A stretch of DNA of 64,000 bases from Euphorbia lathyris (GCF_963576675.1 NC_088916.1:19010501-19074500), one strand, 5' to 3'. Counted from the stretch's first letter, positions 22,310 through 34,713 are shown. The notes: generated by a model from the letters alone, not told the origin. Translations and numbers: made by a program.

Positions 22310-23631
22310 TGTTGGTCCCGTGTGATTAGTTCCAAGGGAGGGGGTTAGGAACTAATGTAACTTTTTCACTTTTAATTATGCTGACTTAATGTAATTTTAA
22401 GAGTTTGTTAACTCAGCTTTGGTCAGCACGGCCGATTGTATTATAAGACAGCTTTAGTTAGATGTTGACTAAAACTGCTTTACATATGAGTTGTGAATTG
22501 ACACTTTAGTGGTCAGCTTCCAACTCAGCACTCTGATTTACTCAGTGTCAGCTTAAACAATTAATATGCTGAGTAAATATAACAAGCAACACAAACAAAT
22601 ATATATATATATATATTGAGAGAGAGTTAGAAATTACTCAGTACAAATTATCCTGGTTCGGCCTCTCTGCCTACGTCCAGTCCCCAGAATCCTTCTAGGC
22701 TTTTCAATCGAATAATGAGCTCTTTAAAAGTAGAGCACAAACCTTTTACAAGGCAGTTGAATATGCAAGAGTACCTTCCTCTATTCGTCTACTCAACTCC
22801 TACTAAGTGCTATAACCAGACACTTAGATTTCTCTACCACTAAGCACTCAACACCGAGTACTCAGCACAACACTCTCAATAATACAATTGATACAGACTT
22901 GTTCTTTTTCAGACAAAGAACACTTTATATGATTACAAGAATCACTCTAGCTTTTACACAAGAATAGAAAGTTGGTGTAAGATCTTCTTTTGTTTTGATG
23001 TGCTTTGAGCTTGTATTTTTCTCACTTGTATTCTCTGTTTATTTCGGCAATGATCTAAGAAGTATGATTGTCCTTTTATAGTTGCATTCTGAAGAACAAA
23101 TCATTTGAATTTGATTTGCCCGTTGAGTCCAAAACGGCTCTTTTGAGAGACAAGGTTCTGATCAGCTTCAGATGTGCATGTCAATCCTGTCGTCTGGATT
23201 CTTCAGTCGTTAGATTTGTCTTCTTCTTATAGGTTTTGTCTTCTTGCATCAGTTTGTCATTTAGCAAGAAACAGTTGACCCATGCATCTCGAAATTGGCA
23301 TTTTGCATATTTCCGAGGTTCCTATTATTGGTGAAGACAGTTGTCGGATCTTGTCTTTTAGCAAACAGATCCTTCATGTTGTCCTGAAGCTCACTCAGCT
23401 CAGCTTTGTCATTCGTTGTCTTTTGTTGTCAACTCATATGTTGAGTTCACTTTCACTCAACTTTGTTCTGTAAGTCAGTTCTTAAGAAGACTTCTGATGC
23501 TGAGTTTCATTCCACTCAGCTTTGTTGAATAGCTTGAACTTTAGGCTTCTATTCTTTCATGCTGAGTTCCATTCTTCTCAGCTTGTTCTATGATCTCATG
23601 CTGAGTTCCATTCTTCTCAGCTTGTCCTGTG
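22310..23631 (-). repeat. Copia 5' LTR, outer end missing
   Basis: It matches 3767 to about 5090. The last matched part shows a duplicated CTGAGTTCCATTCTTCTCAG word not present in the sister LTR. The remaining 150 or so bases, including the element's outer terminus, are absent; instead the sequence enters the next element at the word TCCTGT. Confidence 0.9.
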
Positions 23632-24087
23632 ATGAAAACCCACGATGAACGGCTGAATCAGTTGATCCAAGGATTAGAAAATTTTAAAAAATAATAAAAC
23701 AGGAAAACTCGGAGAACCGACGCTTGAAAGCCCCGCTAACAAGTTCGGCATCTCCTGAGTGGGGACGGGCACGTTCGCTACCACGACAGTAAGCGAAGGA
23801 ACCCCAAAGGCCGAGCATCGACCGGTGAGCAACGAACGGTGCTCCCAGCGACGATGGTCGCTCCATAAAGGATGGTATGTGGCACGTCGGGCGCTCGTCC
23901 GACACGTCGAGCGTCGGACGTCACCCGTCGAGGGGCGGGCGTCCCCCGTCGAGCGTCGAGCATGGTCTGACATACGGACGGTATCGCTCGACAACAGTCC
24001 GACGAGCGCAGGACCGCTTCGGGCGAGACTCGACATCATCGGATGAGCCCCGACGCTCATCGGGCGGATTCCCGACTGTCGACGTTC

Positions 24088-24189
24088 GTTGGACGATCGC
24101 GCAACTGGTTGGGCGACTGCCCAACTAGAGTTGGGCGATCGCCCAACCTACTTTGGGCGACGCCCAACTTTAGTCGGGCGTCGCCCAAA
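24088..24189. promoter_or_regulatory. Array of GGGCGNNCGCCC palindromes in U3
   Basis: Five dyad units at a step of about 20-22 bp: GTTGGACGATCGCGCAAC, GTTGGGCGACTGCCCAAC, GTTGGGCGATCGCCCAAC, TTTGGGCGACGCCCAAC and GTCGGGCGTCGCCCAAA. The array ends about 18 bases before the TATA box. Homologous arrays with other unit numbers occur in the three other LTRs of the family. Each unit is a potential binding site for a dimeric factor or a small hairpin. Confidence 0.8.
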
Positions 24190-24206
24190 GATTGGGGATC
24201 TGTGCC

Positions 24207-24213
24207 TATAAAA
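24207..24213 (+). promoter_or_regulatory. TATA box of outer element 5' LTR
   Basis: TATAAAA within CCTATAAAAGGC, followed by CACGGATCCCCATGC and a transcribed-looking AGAGAGAAAG leader. It is conserved at the same place in the other three LTRs and oriented to transcribe the outer element. Confidence 0.85.
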
Positions 24214-24944
24214 GGCACGGATCCCCATGCAAGAAAAGGGAGAAAAATTTTGGAGCTTTCTCACTGTAGACATTTTTAGAGAGAGAAAGTAAATTGTTTG
24301 GGAGAAAATATTTTTTTTCCTAAAAAAATCCAAATTTTCCAAAGTTAAATATTTTACCAAAAACACCGAAGAATCATAATTCGTGGAATCAACCCACACC
24401 AGCTGTAAATACCGATCTTGAGGTATTATCCGAGGACTAGACTCGTTTTATTTATTTATTTTATTTGTTTATGTTATAGTTTTACTTATTTGGTTAGTTA
24501 TTATTTATCAAGTCTTATTTATTAGTCCGTATTTATTTAATTTTCGTCTCGTATTAAATAAACGTTCAGTTTTGTTTTGAAATAAAAAACCTCGTTTTAA
24601 CATCCCAATACGAACCATGATTCGATCCAAAGGTAGTTCGGGATTAAAATCGTTGTAATTATAAGTTTCGAAGATATTTTTAAATAACGTTTTGAAATAT
24701 AACATCGTTTCAGGAGTCTCCGTTATAGACTATGATCCAATTTTGGTAGTTCGGAGGTCCAAAACGATAGAATAGTGTAGATCTAAAGCTTTTTGAATAA
24801 ATTTGGAAACTATTGGACTAATTCTGTAATTCTGCCTTTTCTGTCACTAGCAATAGATTAGCGACAGATTTTCCGTCTGTAATCTGCTGGAATCCGAAAA
24901 TACTCTTTTAAACCCATTTCCTCAACTTTTTTGGTATTTAATCT

Positions 24945-24985
<41 letters not shown>

Positions 24986-26270
24986 AATTATGTAATATGT
25001 TGGTTAAAATTATTTTTGAGGTATTTACTTAATAATGATCTATATACTTACTTATTTTGTATATTTGATTATAATTTTCATTGTTTTGGTTTTTATGGAA
25101 TTACTTTTATATATATATATATAGTTTTTTTGTTTATTTTGGATTTAGCTATTATTTAGGGTGAGATATTTTCTATATATTCATAAACTATTTTGGGATC
25201 CAAATTACTTTCTCTTTCTTTTGAATTTATGTAATTTGCATTATTTTTACATAGTTTTAACTAGGACAAAAATGTATTATATTTAGTATTTTCTATTTTC
25301 ATTATTATACATATAGTATCTTTTATTTGTTTTCCTTTAAATCTATAGATACATTCTTATTTTTTAGCTAAAATGGATACATATATGCATGTGATCTTTT
25401 TCTTTTTCTTTCGATATTTGGGTATATATATTTTTAATTGGTTTTCATTTGATGAATTTTGGTTTAATTGGTTTATTATTGTAATTATGATAAGTAAAGT
25501 GTCCATTGAGTGAAAAAGGGAAAAATAAACCACAAAAAGAGAATTTAACTTGTGCATTTAAACTAAAGGTTTTTAGAGGTTCCTAAATGTAGATAAAAAG
25601 GTTTTCAAACGCTCGAAACGTTCCAACGGCGGTTCGAGTAGATACCATGTAAATTAACGGGGTTTTGAAACGTGCCTAAATCGTTCCAACGACGATTAAG
25701 GCACGAACAATGTAAATAAACTGGTTTTCGGGAATGAGACTAGTTTAGAGTTAATGTGTAGTTTAAAAGCATAAATCACACTAAATAAAACAATTATTCT
25801 TCCTTCCCCCTCTCTCTCCTATACGCTTTGAATCTATGCAAAATGGGTGATTCTTTACTAAAATGGCTTTTTATAACATGCTCAAAACGGTTTTCAAAAC
25901 GAGAAAGAAAAGGGTTTCAAATGAATTTTAAACTTAAAGAAATATACGATTAGTCCGTTATCGCCTAACACGCTAAGTAGGAGGCCGGTGGTTCATAATC
26001 GGGCGATATCGGGGTGCTAGTAGCCTTTCTCCGCAAAGGAGCTAGCCTTCTCAGCTCGTACCTAAGTTTCCTGAACCCTCATCGGTCTCCCGCAAGGGAT
26101 CGGTGTTCATTTTCCTATTCGTGGGTGGCGACTCTTCCATACTCCAGACTTCGGTCCTGTCGAGCAGCTTGATTCCACGATTGGTTGCTTTCGGCGCTAA
26201 TCACAGCATCTGTCGTCAACGGTGTCCACCCACCGGTCCACCCAGGAGATTAGGCCATGGCACCTACAAG

Positions 26271-26288
26271 TGGCGACTCTGCTGGGGA
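26271..26288 (+). other. Primer-binding site of outer element
   Basis: TGGCGACTCTGCTGGGGA starts two bases after the LTR end (CACCTACA). It is the complement expected for a tRNA ending ...GAGTCGCCA. I believe this is the tRNA-Arg type used by Ogre-like Tat elements, from memory and unchecked. The identical 18-mer is beside the nested relative's 5' LTR. Confidence 0.85.
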
Positions 26289-28060
26289 AGCGATAAATTT
26301 GATTCCGGAAGGCGTGTATTAAGCCCTTAACGGGGACGGATCGTATTATTTCTTTTCATATGCATTCATGTGCATTATTGCAAACCCTTTGGGTAATTTC
26401 TGCGAAACCTCCGGCGAGGGTCCATTCGTCGCTCGTTGGAGGCTAGTGTAAGTTCCCCCTTACAGTAAGGCACCGAAGGGTCCCTATCCCTTGGATCGTG
26501 GGCAAATTCGTGCGTTCGTGTGAGGTCCCGCGGTCAGCGTGTCAGCATATAGTATCCTTAGAAGTTTCCATAAGATTACCCGTTACCATTTTTTATATCA
26601 TAAATGAATCGGTTCGTGTTTTCAAATTACTATGATATGTGTCTAATCCTAAAATACGTAAAGAAAATGAAACGATACGTTAATATATACTCTTAAACCG
26701 ACATATAAACTACCCTAAAATGTCGAAACGATTTGAACTAAAGACGACTTACTCATCTCGTATGAATTAACTTGTGCGGCCCGTCTGGTCCCGTTCCGTG
26801 TCCCGCAGAAGGCACATGTTCAAGAAATGCGTTGTGATATAAGCACGTATTAGTAAAGATCAGTTTGGTATTAAGGATAGTTGTACCTCGATTCAAAAGA
26901 TTATATTGACGCTAGCCGTTATTCACATTCTTTAAATATGTTAGGATAAGACGAGATTATGACGAAACGAAAATGAAGAACATTTCTGTTTCAAACGACC
27001 TTGTTAGAGCGTGAAGAGTTTCATAAACGTGGCCCGTCCCTTCCAAATGAAAAACGAGCTCTTACGTTACACCTTGCGTTGTTCTTAAGAGAAATGGGCG
27101 TATTCGCAAAAGTGACTAAGAAAATAAAATGACCAAAATCATTCTATATCTACGATATATATCAATCCCGAGAGTAGTTAAAGAAAATAGACCAATGCCG
27201 TTAAATATGTGCCTCGAACTGGGATATACACCGCTTAAAATCATGAAACTGAATTAAGCTAAACCGTGTGATTGCGCCATGTGCACGAGACTGTGGGTTT
27301 GATTAATGGCTCGATCATTTCGAACGTTACCAAAACTACAAGAAATATGGCCCGATCAGCGTGTTTTCCTGGTTCGTGTCTAAATGAGGATAACGGTAAT
27401 AGTCCTGCTTCGAATGAGCATACGATTAAACGAGACGTCGATTTTCTATAACCACAACGAGATGATGTATCCCGTAAATTAGAAAATTTGTTGCTAGCTG
27501 GAAGGTCATCGCGTGCTTGAATAAGACTCGCCGTCTTTTCACGTAGCCAAAGCGAACCAACGAACTTTAACATTGGCAACAAATCTGTCACGTGATGATT
27601 CTGTTCCCTAAAATAAAATCCAAAGTGATACCATCACTAAACGGACTTGTGGTTACATCTCTCGATAGATCCAAAAGATCCTGTTGTAATCCAAAAATTG
27701 AGACACGAACCCACGCGAATAAGAAGGGGACGAATTATTGCCGATTACGAACGATTGAACCAAAAGAATAACTCGTACCACGTCTAAATTCGAGATGCGC
27801 TCAGAAGGAGTCAAAGCCCGGACTAACTTATCTCGTGAAATAACACAAGACGAGTTATTCAAAAGGACAATCCAATATTGGTCGATATCTTAGTCACTGA
27901 ATGCTGATACATCAGAACGAACTGTATTGTCTGATGGATGATTTATTTTTCTGCAATAATCGAGCGCAATGTGAGCCCAAACCAAAATCCTAGGAAAGAG
28001 ACTTAGACCATCGAGTGTGTGGAGGAATAAGGATGGAAGAGAGATGATCTGATACTTGTG
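26289..28060 (+). other. Leader of outer element, shared with nested relative
   Basis: This aligns along its length with the reverse complement of 46363-48145, at roughly 88-90% identity by eye over the part compared. It is non-coding on the element strand. An antisense reading frame at 27591-27259 is also open in the relative (46849-47172), but its differences look neutral. This is the expected place of packaging signals, so its conservation in a pol-less element is notable. Confidence 0.75.
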
Positions 28061-28189
28061 ATTGTTATTTAAGTTTGTTAGGAACTAATTACACGTTATG
28101 TACGAATTTTCTCTAACTAGCTTGTTCATATTTGTTTATATCCGATTGTGTATTAGTCGAGTCAGAAATAAGTCATAATGCACCCTACG

Positions 28190-31100
28190 CTTAAATGAAC
28201 CATTCCAGTCACATCATGTAGAGCATCACATGCTAACCCAGTTGCGTGCAGCCATTTTAGGTTTTATAGATTTAGGACATGTTTATTTTAAATGTGAGAA
28301 AGAGTCGACCCCGTCGTCACATGTTCATCAATCAGGAGATGTATCTATTATATCATGATGTATCCTATACGTCTTTGCCTCATCGTACCCCGTGTGTGGC
28401 GATGCATCCTTGCACTAGCGCACTCCATAAGTGTCAGCATACCCGTACATCCCTCCAGTATCATAGGCACTAGTCAAAAGGTACAACCCTTATGTTATGG
28501 CGTATCCTCTACGCCTTTGTTTTGGCATACCCTGTATGTCGCGGCACATCCAATGTGTCCTTACCCCATCAAGAGGCGGACTGCTCTCTCGAGACGTATC
28601 CCTTATGTCCTTGTTGCATCGTGTCATCACATGTCCACCCATCAGGAGGCATACCCGTTATGTCGTGAAGTATCCCGAATGTCTTTACCTTCCTATATCC
28701 GGTATGATATGATGCGTCCCATGTGCTCTTGGCACCTCACGTGCTCGTCAACCAGGAAGTATACCCGTTATGTCATGACGTATCGCGTACGTCTTCGCCT
28801 TGACATTCCACATAGGTGGTAACGCCTCTCTTACAACTCTTTCTTGACTTAGGCACCGGTTAGGAAGTATAAGCCTCACGTCATGGCGAATTCCTTTCAC
28901 GTTTGCTTGTCATACCCCATATGTGGGGGGCATATCCAATATGCCTTGCCTAGTCATCATCGCCAATTAGGAGGCATAACCTCATTCCGTAGCATATCCC
29001 TCGTGTCTATACCATATCGTTACACATCAGTCAGGAGGCATACTAGGTGTGTCGTAACGCCTCCGGTATATCTTCGCCTTATCAGTCACGCCAAATAATG
29101 GGTATAAGCTTCATGTCGGATGTCTTTATCTTGTCATACACCCTATGTCACGGCATGTCACGTACTTCTTCACCATGTTATACCCTTTATACCGTGACAT
29201 GTCCCATATGACCTTGCCTCGCCCCACCTTCTAGGTCATGACGTATCCCATACGTCTCTATCATATCACTTATACATCAATCAGGAGGTGTACTCAATAC
29301 GCCGTAACGTATTACCTGCATCTTGGACTCGTCAAGGGTCGTACATCGTAACATGTTGCGCAGGTGATTTCCATACCATGTATGATCTGAGCCTTTGTCT
29401 TGTCACTCGCCCATTAGGAGGCATGCCCCGCATATCACGAGGTATCTCGTTCGTCTTTACCATATCTCGTATGCCAATCGAGAGATCTGCCTCCAGGTGT
29501 CGAGGTATATTTTTGGGCATCTTTTCTGTATCAGAGATGTTAGTTGAGAGCTCTCCCCTTTGATATTGTGATGAGTGACATACGTCCTTGTCAATCGGGA
29601 GCATATCACATGCGTCGTAACATATCACATGCATCTTTTCCGTATCGCCTACACCAAACCATAGGCATACCCCTGATGATGTTATGTATCCCGTACATCT
29701 TTATCTTGTTGCTCCATGTAGGTTATGGGATACCTTCAGCATCTTCACCATGTCATATACCTTAATCGAGTGTCATACCTCATACATCGTGACATACCAC
29801 ACGCATCCTTACCACCATATCTAGATCATCTAGAGACATACCACGTGTGTCATGACGTGCTCCATGTGTCTTCATTACACCATTCGGTAGGTAAGCAATC
29901 TGGGTCATAAGGTACTCGAGGTGTCATTGCCCTGTCCTAACTGTCGGTCGATCCTACTTCACTTGTCATGAGGCCCATGCCTCGGGGCCCTTACTTTATA
30001 TCTCCCCATGGTCAAGTCAAACATCACCGTATCACCAGTGATATATCGGTAGTTCGAAAAGTCATTGTCGTAGCGTCTGTGCCCCGAGATTCAAATTGAC
30101 CAATCGTCGCATATTTCATATATGGTCACCATGTACATTTCACACCTAGAGACATACTACTTATATCGTCGCATCACACCCAATGCATCCATATTTTGAT
30201 CCATGGCCTACGCCCTGAACTCACATTGAACCTTGAACTCGTGGATCATTGTCACCTCATATTCGTATCTCAAGACATACCCACATATGTTGCCACGATT
30301 TACGCAAGGCCCACGTGTTTCCAAATTACGTCGTTATGCTATCCATGCCTCTTACCTCATGAGTTTTCATCAAGACCTTTGCACTTTAAGACATGCCCCA
30401 TATGTCATTGCATTATGCACTTAGGCTCCAAAGTCACATCGTTAGGGCCAAGTCAACTATTTCACAGGAATCTCGCTTACCATCGTCATTCGTGCTTGGG
30501 AAGGTACCTCGTACGTCCCCGGTGGTACACGACACCTCTGTATGTCAGAGTTATGGGCAACCCTTTGAGCTCCGAACCGAACCCTTAACTCATATGTCAT
30601 CCTCACCTCCTATTTATCGTCGTGGTGCCCCCTTGTATTTATATTGTCCCACTGTTCGAACCCCAAGTTCGTATTGACCCTTTGATGCACATTTCATATG
30701 AAGTCATTAGGTCATGTTCCTACTTTAATGGGCACCTCGTATGTCGCCTCGTCACATATAATGAATCCATGCGTCGTTGCATTCACCTCTTAGCTAGTAA
30801 GTCATCGTCATGCCCCGTTGGTACCCTCGATCGTACCTGGTATATCTACACATCATTGCACTAAGGTAATCCGCACATCCTCGACCTTCTTGAGACATCC
30901 CGTCGCGTCTTCAAAATGGCCGAACTGATATGAGATATGCCAGGTATGTCACCATATATCGTAACACGTCATTATTCCAAATATGTGATGTTGATGTTTC
31001 GAGCACGTATCAGCTTTCGGTGCATACCACTTATGTCACCGCTTGCGCTTCAGTCATACATTGGGCCTTGTCAAAGCGTGCCCCGCATGTCGCCTTATCA

Positions 31101-31617
31101 TCGGCAATATTGGTAGTCCACGAATATGTCATTAAGCTATCCAATTCTAGACCGACCTTTGACACGCGTTCCGTATGTCATCCCTCACACCTTACTCACA
31201 TATCAAAGGCTGAGTCATTTATACCATCCAGTCAGGGTTAAGTTTGTGGCATATACCCCCATACACGGTTTGGTACGTCCTATTCACATGCCAAATGTCG
31301 AGTCACTCATGTCATCAAGTTCAAGTCGAATCTGGGGCAAGTATCATGTATCTCATCATGGGCCTCTCGCTTACATCTCCAATGTCGAGTCATTTGTATC
31401 GTCAAGTTCGAGTCGAACCTTTGGCACGTACCTGTTATATGGAGTCATTCATGTCGTCGAGTCCAAGTCGTACCATTAGGCACGTACCCTATAGGCCATC
31501 TCGGGAATCCCGCTCACACCTTGACGCATTGAGTTGTTCATATCGTGAAGCTCCTGTCAAACCTTTGACGTACGCCCCGTAAGTCGTCACTCATGTCTTG
31601 AGTACGCCTCAAACGGC
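28190..31617 (+). repeat. Degenerate tandem-repeat region of outer element, first half
   Basis: Low-complexity but not AT-rich DNA built from diverged units. From 28190 to about 29900, words such as AGGAGGCATACC, TATGTCGTGACGTATCCC and CGTCTTTGCC recur at irregular 60-130 base intervals. From about 30000 to 31600, another family (GTCAAGTTCGAGTCGAACC, TTTGGCACGTACC, TCGAGTCATT) recurs at about 70-80 bases. It interrupts the leader relative to the pol-bearing relative and continues at 52261. Short ORFs here are chance. Confidence 0.6.
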
Positions 31618-34257
31618 TGTAGGTGCTGCGGCCTAATCTCCCAGGCGGACCGGGGGGTGGACACCGTTGACGACAGATGCTGTGATTGGAGCCGAAAGCA
31701 ACCAATCACGGAATCAAGCTGCTCGGCAGGACCGGAGCCTGGAGTATGGAAGAGTCGCCACCCACGAATGGGAAAATGAACACCGATCCTTTGCGGGAGA
31801 CCGGGGTGGGTTCGGGAAACTTAGGTACGAGCCGAGAAGGCTAGCTCCTTTCCGGAGAAAGGCTACTAGGCACCCCGACATCACCCGGTTATGAACCACC
31901 GGCCTCCTACTTAGCATGTTAGGCGATAACGGACTAATCGTATACTTCTTTAAGTTTAAAATTCATTTGAAACTCTTTTCTTTTTCGTTTTGAAAACCAT
32001 TTGAGCATGTTATAGAAAGCCACATTGATAAAGAATCACCCATTTTGCATATATTTAAAGCGTATAGGAGAGAGAGAGGGAAGGAAGAATAATTGTTTAT
32101 TCAGTGTGATTTATGCTTTTGAACTACATATTGACTCTAAACTAGTCTCACTCCAAAAAACGAGTTTATTTACATGGTTCGTGCCTTAATCGTCGTTGGA
32201 ACGATTTAGGCACGTTTCAAAACCCCGTTAATTTACATGACATCTACTCGAACCACCGTTGGAACGTTTCGAGCGCTTGAAAACATGAAGTAAGAAGTCT
32301 TGAACTAAAAACGTGGTTAATCATGCAAGTCCATTTATTTTTGTACAAAACTTTTAAGAAAACGATTCAAAAACTCCATTATTTACAATGAAAACGATTT
32401 TACTTACAAGGTTCGCTTAATCCGTCGTTGGAACGAATTAAGGTTTTAAAACATGATATTTTGGAAATCCATTGAAAATGATAAAGAGTCAAAAACCTTT
32501 TATTTACATTTGGAACCTCTAAAAGAATATATACATATATACACATTTTTAACTAAAAAATAATGATATATCTATCACTTAGAAAAACAAGTAAAAGGTA
32601 CCATATAATTTAGCTAAGTATAAGTATAATAATGAAAATAATACTAAGCATAGTATATTGTAATCAAAACTTGTAAAAATAATGAATAGAGTTTGCAAAT
32701 AAGGAAAATCACATTTACATCAAAATGGTTTTTACATAATATATACTAAACCAACATTTAATAACCCAAAAACCATTTACTAATTAATTACCCAAAAATC
32801 CAAACAAGTAGAGAAACTATATATATATATATACATAGGATTTATAAGGCTAGATTAAGTTTAAAAATAGAGTAAATAATTATATAATATATAATTAATA
32901 GTCATATAACTCAAAAATAATTTTTATAATCATATTACATAATTATATACTTATGTATACAAAAATCAAATCCAAAAAGGTAAGAAAAAGTGGTCAAAAT
33001 GGGCTTTTTAAAGTTCCAGCAGATTTACCGACGGAAATCCGTGGTAAACTGTACTTAGTGACAGAAAAATGTAGAATTATAGAAATAGTCCAAAAAAATT
33101 TCAGATTTATTCAAACACTTTAGATTAGATCTATTCTATCGTTTTGGGCCTCCGAACTACCCAAATCGGATCATAGTCTATAACAGAGGCTCCTAAAACG
33201 ATGTTTTATTTTAAAACGTTATTTAGAAATATTTTCAAAACTTATAATTACGACGTTCTAATCCCGAACTACTTTTGAATCGGATCACGGTTCGTATTGG
33301 GACATTACAACGAAGTTTTTTATTTCAAAGCAAAACCAAATGTTTATTTAATACGAGACGAAAATTAAATAAATACGGAACGATAAATAAAACGTGATAA
33401 ATAGTAACTAACTAAATAAATAAAACTATAACATAAATAGATAAAATAAATAGACAAAATAAATAAATAAATAAATAAAATGGGTCTAGTCCTCGGATAA
33501 TACCTCAAGATCGATATTGCAAGCTGGTGTCGGTTGATTCCACGAATTAGGATTTTTTCGGTGTTTTTGGTAAAATATTTAACTTTGGAAAAATTTAGAT
33601 TTTTTATGAAAAAAACATATTTCTCCCAAAAAAATCACTTTCTCTCTCTAAAAATGTCTAGAGTAAGAAAGCTCTTCAAAATTTTCTCTCCTCAAAATGC
33701 ATGGGGATCCGTGCCTTATATAGGCAAGGATCCCCCGTAACTTTGGGTGATGTCCGATTAAAATTGGGCGTCGCCCCAAAGGGGTTGGGCGATTGCCCAA
33801 CGAGAGTTAGACGTTCGCCCAACGTGGTTGGGCGTTCGTCCAACGACATTCGGACGTCCGCCCAACGACAATCGGGCATCCGCCCAACAGCCGTCGGGTG
33901 TCCGCCCAACAAGCACTAGGGCTCGCCCAATGACTTCAAGCCTCGTCTGATGCGGTCCGGCGCTCGTCGTACCATTGTCGGGCAATGTCGTCCGTGCATC
34001 GGACCACACTCGACGCTCGACGGGGGACGCCCGTCCCTCGACGAACGAGGGGCCCCTTCGCTTATCGCTGTGATAGTGAATGCGCCCATCTTCACTCAGG
34101 AGAGGCCAAACTTGCTAGCAGGGCTTTTAAGCGTCGGTTCTCCGAGTTTTCCTGTTTTATTGTTATTTCTTTTTTTAAATTTTCCAATTCTTGGAATCAA
34201 CCGACTTAGCCGTTCATCGTGGGTTTTCATCACAGGTCCTCCAACTCAGTGTCTACA
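31618..34257 (-). repeat. 3' LTR of nested Tat/Ogre-like element (2,640 bp)
   Basis: Starts TGTAGGTGCTGCGG and ends GTGTCTACA. It contains the palindrome array at 33741-33910 and a TATA box (CTTATATA on plus, 33715-33722). It lacks about 165 bp present in the 5' LTR near 49075-49240. Confidence 0.9.
33741..33910. promoter_or_regulatory. Palindrome array in 3' LTR of nested element
   Basis: About seven more-diverged units of the GGGCGNNCGCCC type (for example GTTGGGCGATTGCCCAAC and GTTGGGCGTTCGTCCAAC, later CATTCGGACGTCCGCCC) at about 22-bp steps. They lie beside the TATA box on the upstream side for minus-strand transcription. Confidence 0.7.
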
Positions 34258-34482
34258 GTTGCCCATACTTTTCTATTTTGACAGTGATGTGTGTGTTTTT
34301 GAAAATATTTTTCGTGAACGCAACACATGCAATGGAAATATATTAAAGTAAAAGACACATATAGAGTTGGAGGAGGAATACCTGATCTCTGCACCACACG
34401 CTCCCGCCTTACCTTTGACCCCAGCCCAGGTTGCTCCGTCCTCGCCTTTAACTCGGCTGCCGACGAACCTTCCCTCCTTGGA

Positions 34483-34713
34483 CCCTCGTCTCTAAATCGA
34501 CCGCAGGCAAAATTACTTTTTCTAGCGACCTTAGTCTTTAGCTCGACCGCATGTAAAATTGCTCTTTCTAGCGACCCTAATCTCTAAATCGACCGCAAGT
34601 AAAATTGCTCTTTCTAGAGTACCCTAGTCTCTAAATCGACCGCATGTAAAATTGCTCTTTCTAGCAACCCTAGTCTCTAAATCGACCGCATGTAAAATTG
34701 CTCTTTCTAGCGA
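34483..34713. repeat. 46-bp minisatellite, five copies
   Basis: The word CGACCGCA recurs at 34498, 34544, 34590, 34637 and 34683 (steps 46, 46, 47, 46). The unit contains CTCTAAATCGACCGCATG and AAAATTGCTCTTTCTAGCGA. It lies in the 3' untranslated part near the 3' LTR and is the reverse complement of the array at 59441-59762. Confidence 0.93.

Larger units (their letters stand above)
3767..23631 (-). mobile_element. Ty1/copia LTR retrotransposon, minus strand, split and truncated
   Basis: In element order (minus strand) it has a 5' LTR (22310-23631, outer end missing), PBS (22296-22307), gag (22250-21092 continued at 11207-10590), protease, integrase, RT, RNase H (10589 to about 7640), an extra ORF (7097-5682), a PPT (5245-5255) and a 3' LTR (3767-5244). 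The order protease-integrase-RT-RNase H is diagnostic of Ty1/copia. Without the nested gypsy element it is about 10 kb. Long LTRs and an additional ORF after pol recall the SIRE/Maximus lineage, but that assignment is an inference. Multiple stops, frameshifts and an RT deletion make it defective. Only a left target-site candidate, GTTTA, remains. Confidence 0.88.
23626..26268 (+). repeat. 5' LTR of outer Tat-like element (first about 21 bp missing)
   Basis: Ends GGCACCTACA followed by the PBS. U3 is GC- and CpG-rich with many CGTCG/CGACG words (23750-24190), then a TATA box; the rest is AT-rich with TA microsatellites (24950-24980, 25110-25122). Relative to the 3' LTR it also lacks about 190 bp near 25600. 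The start TGGAGACACCGAG seen in the 3' LTR is missing here. Confidence 0.88.

Noticed and set aside
24088..24189. CRISPR-like appearance of repeated 18-bp palindromes with short spacers
   Set aside because: Spacers are only about 2-7 bp, units are themselves palindromes, the context is a plant LTR, and no cas genes exist.
23674..24279. Several overlapping ORFs on both strands in the LTR U3 (also 33676-34009, 51635-52568, 59894-60660)
   Set aside because: High GC and few stop codons open many frames at once; no motif, and the frames are broken in sister LTRs.
27259..27591. Antisense ORF of about 110 codons, open in both related leaders (also 46849-47172)
   Set aside because: The two copies differ at about 11-12% of bases and roughly 26% of residues, which is what neutral change gives. 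They are open in both only because they are homologous. No domain, promoter or codon bias.
30196..31582. Cluster of 60-130 residue plus-strand ORFs
   Set aside because: They fall in degenerate tandem repeats of moderate GC and overlap one another in different frames; no domain seen.
31667..31894. 75-residue ORF repeated at 48215-48442, with opposite-strand ORFs at 26103-26330 and 63391-63699
   Set aside because: All lie in the same conserved terminal part of the four LTR copies; the recurrence is LTR duplication, not gene conservation.
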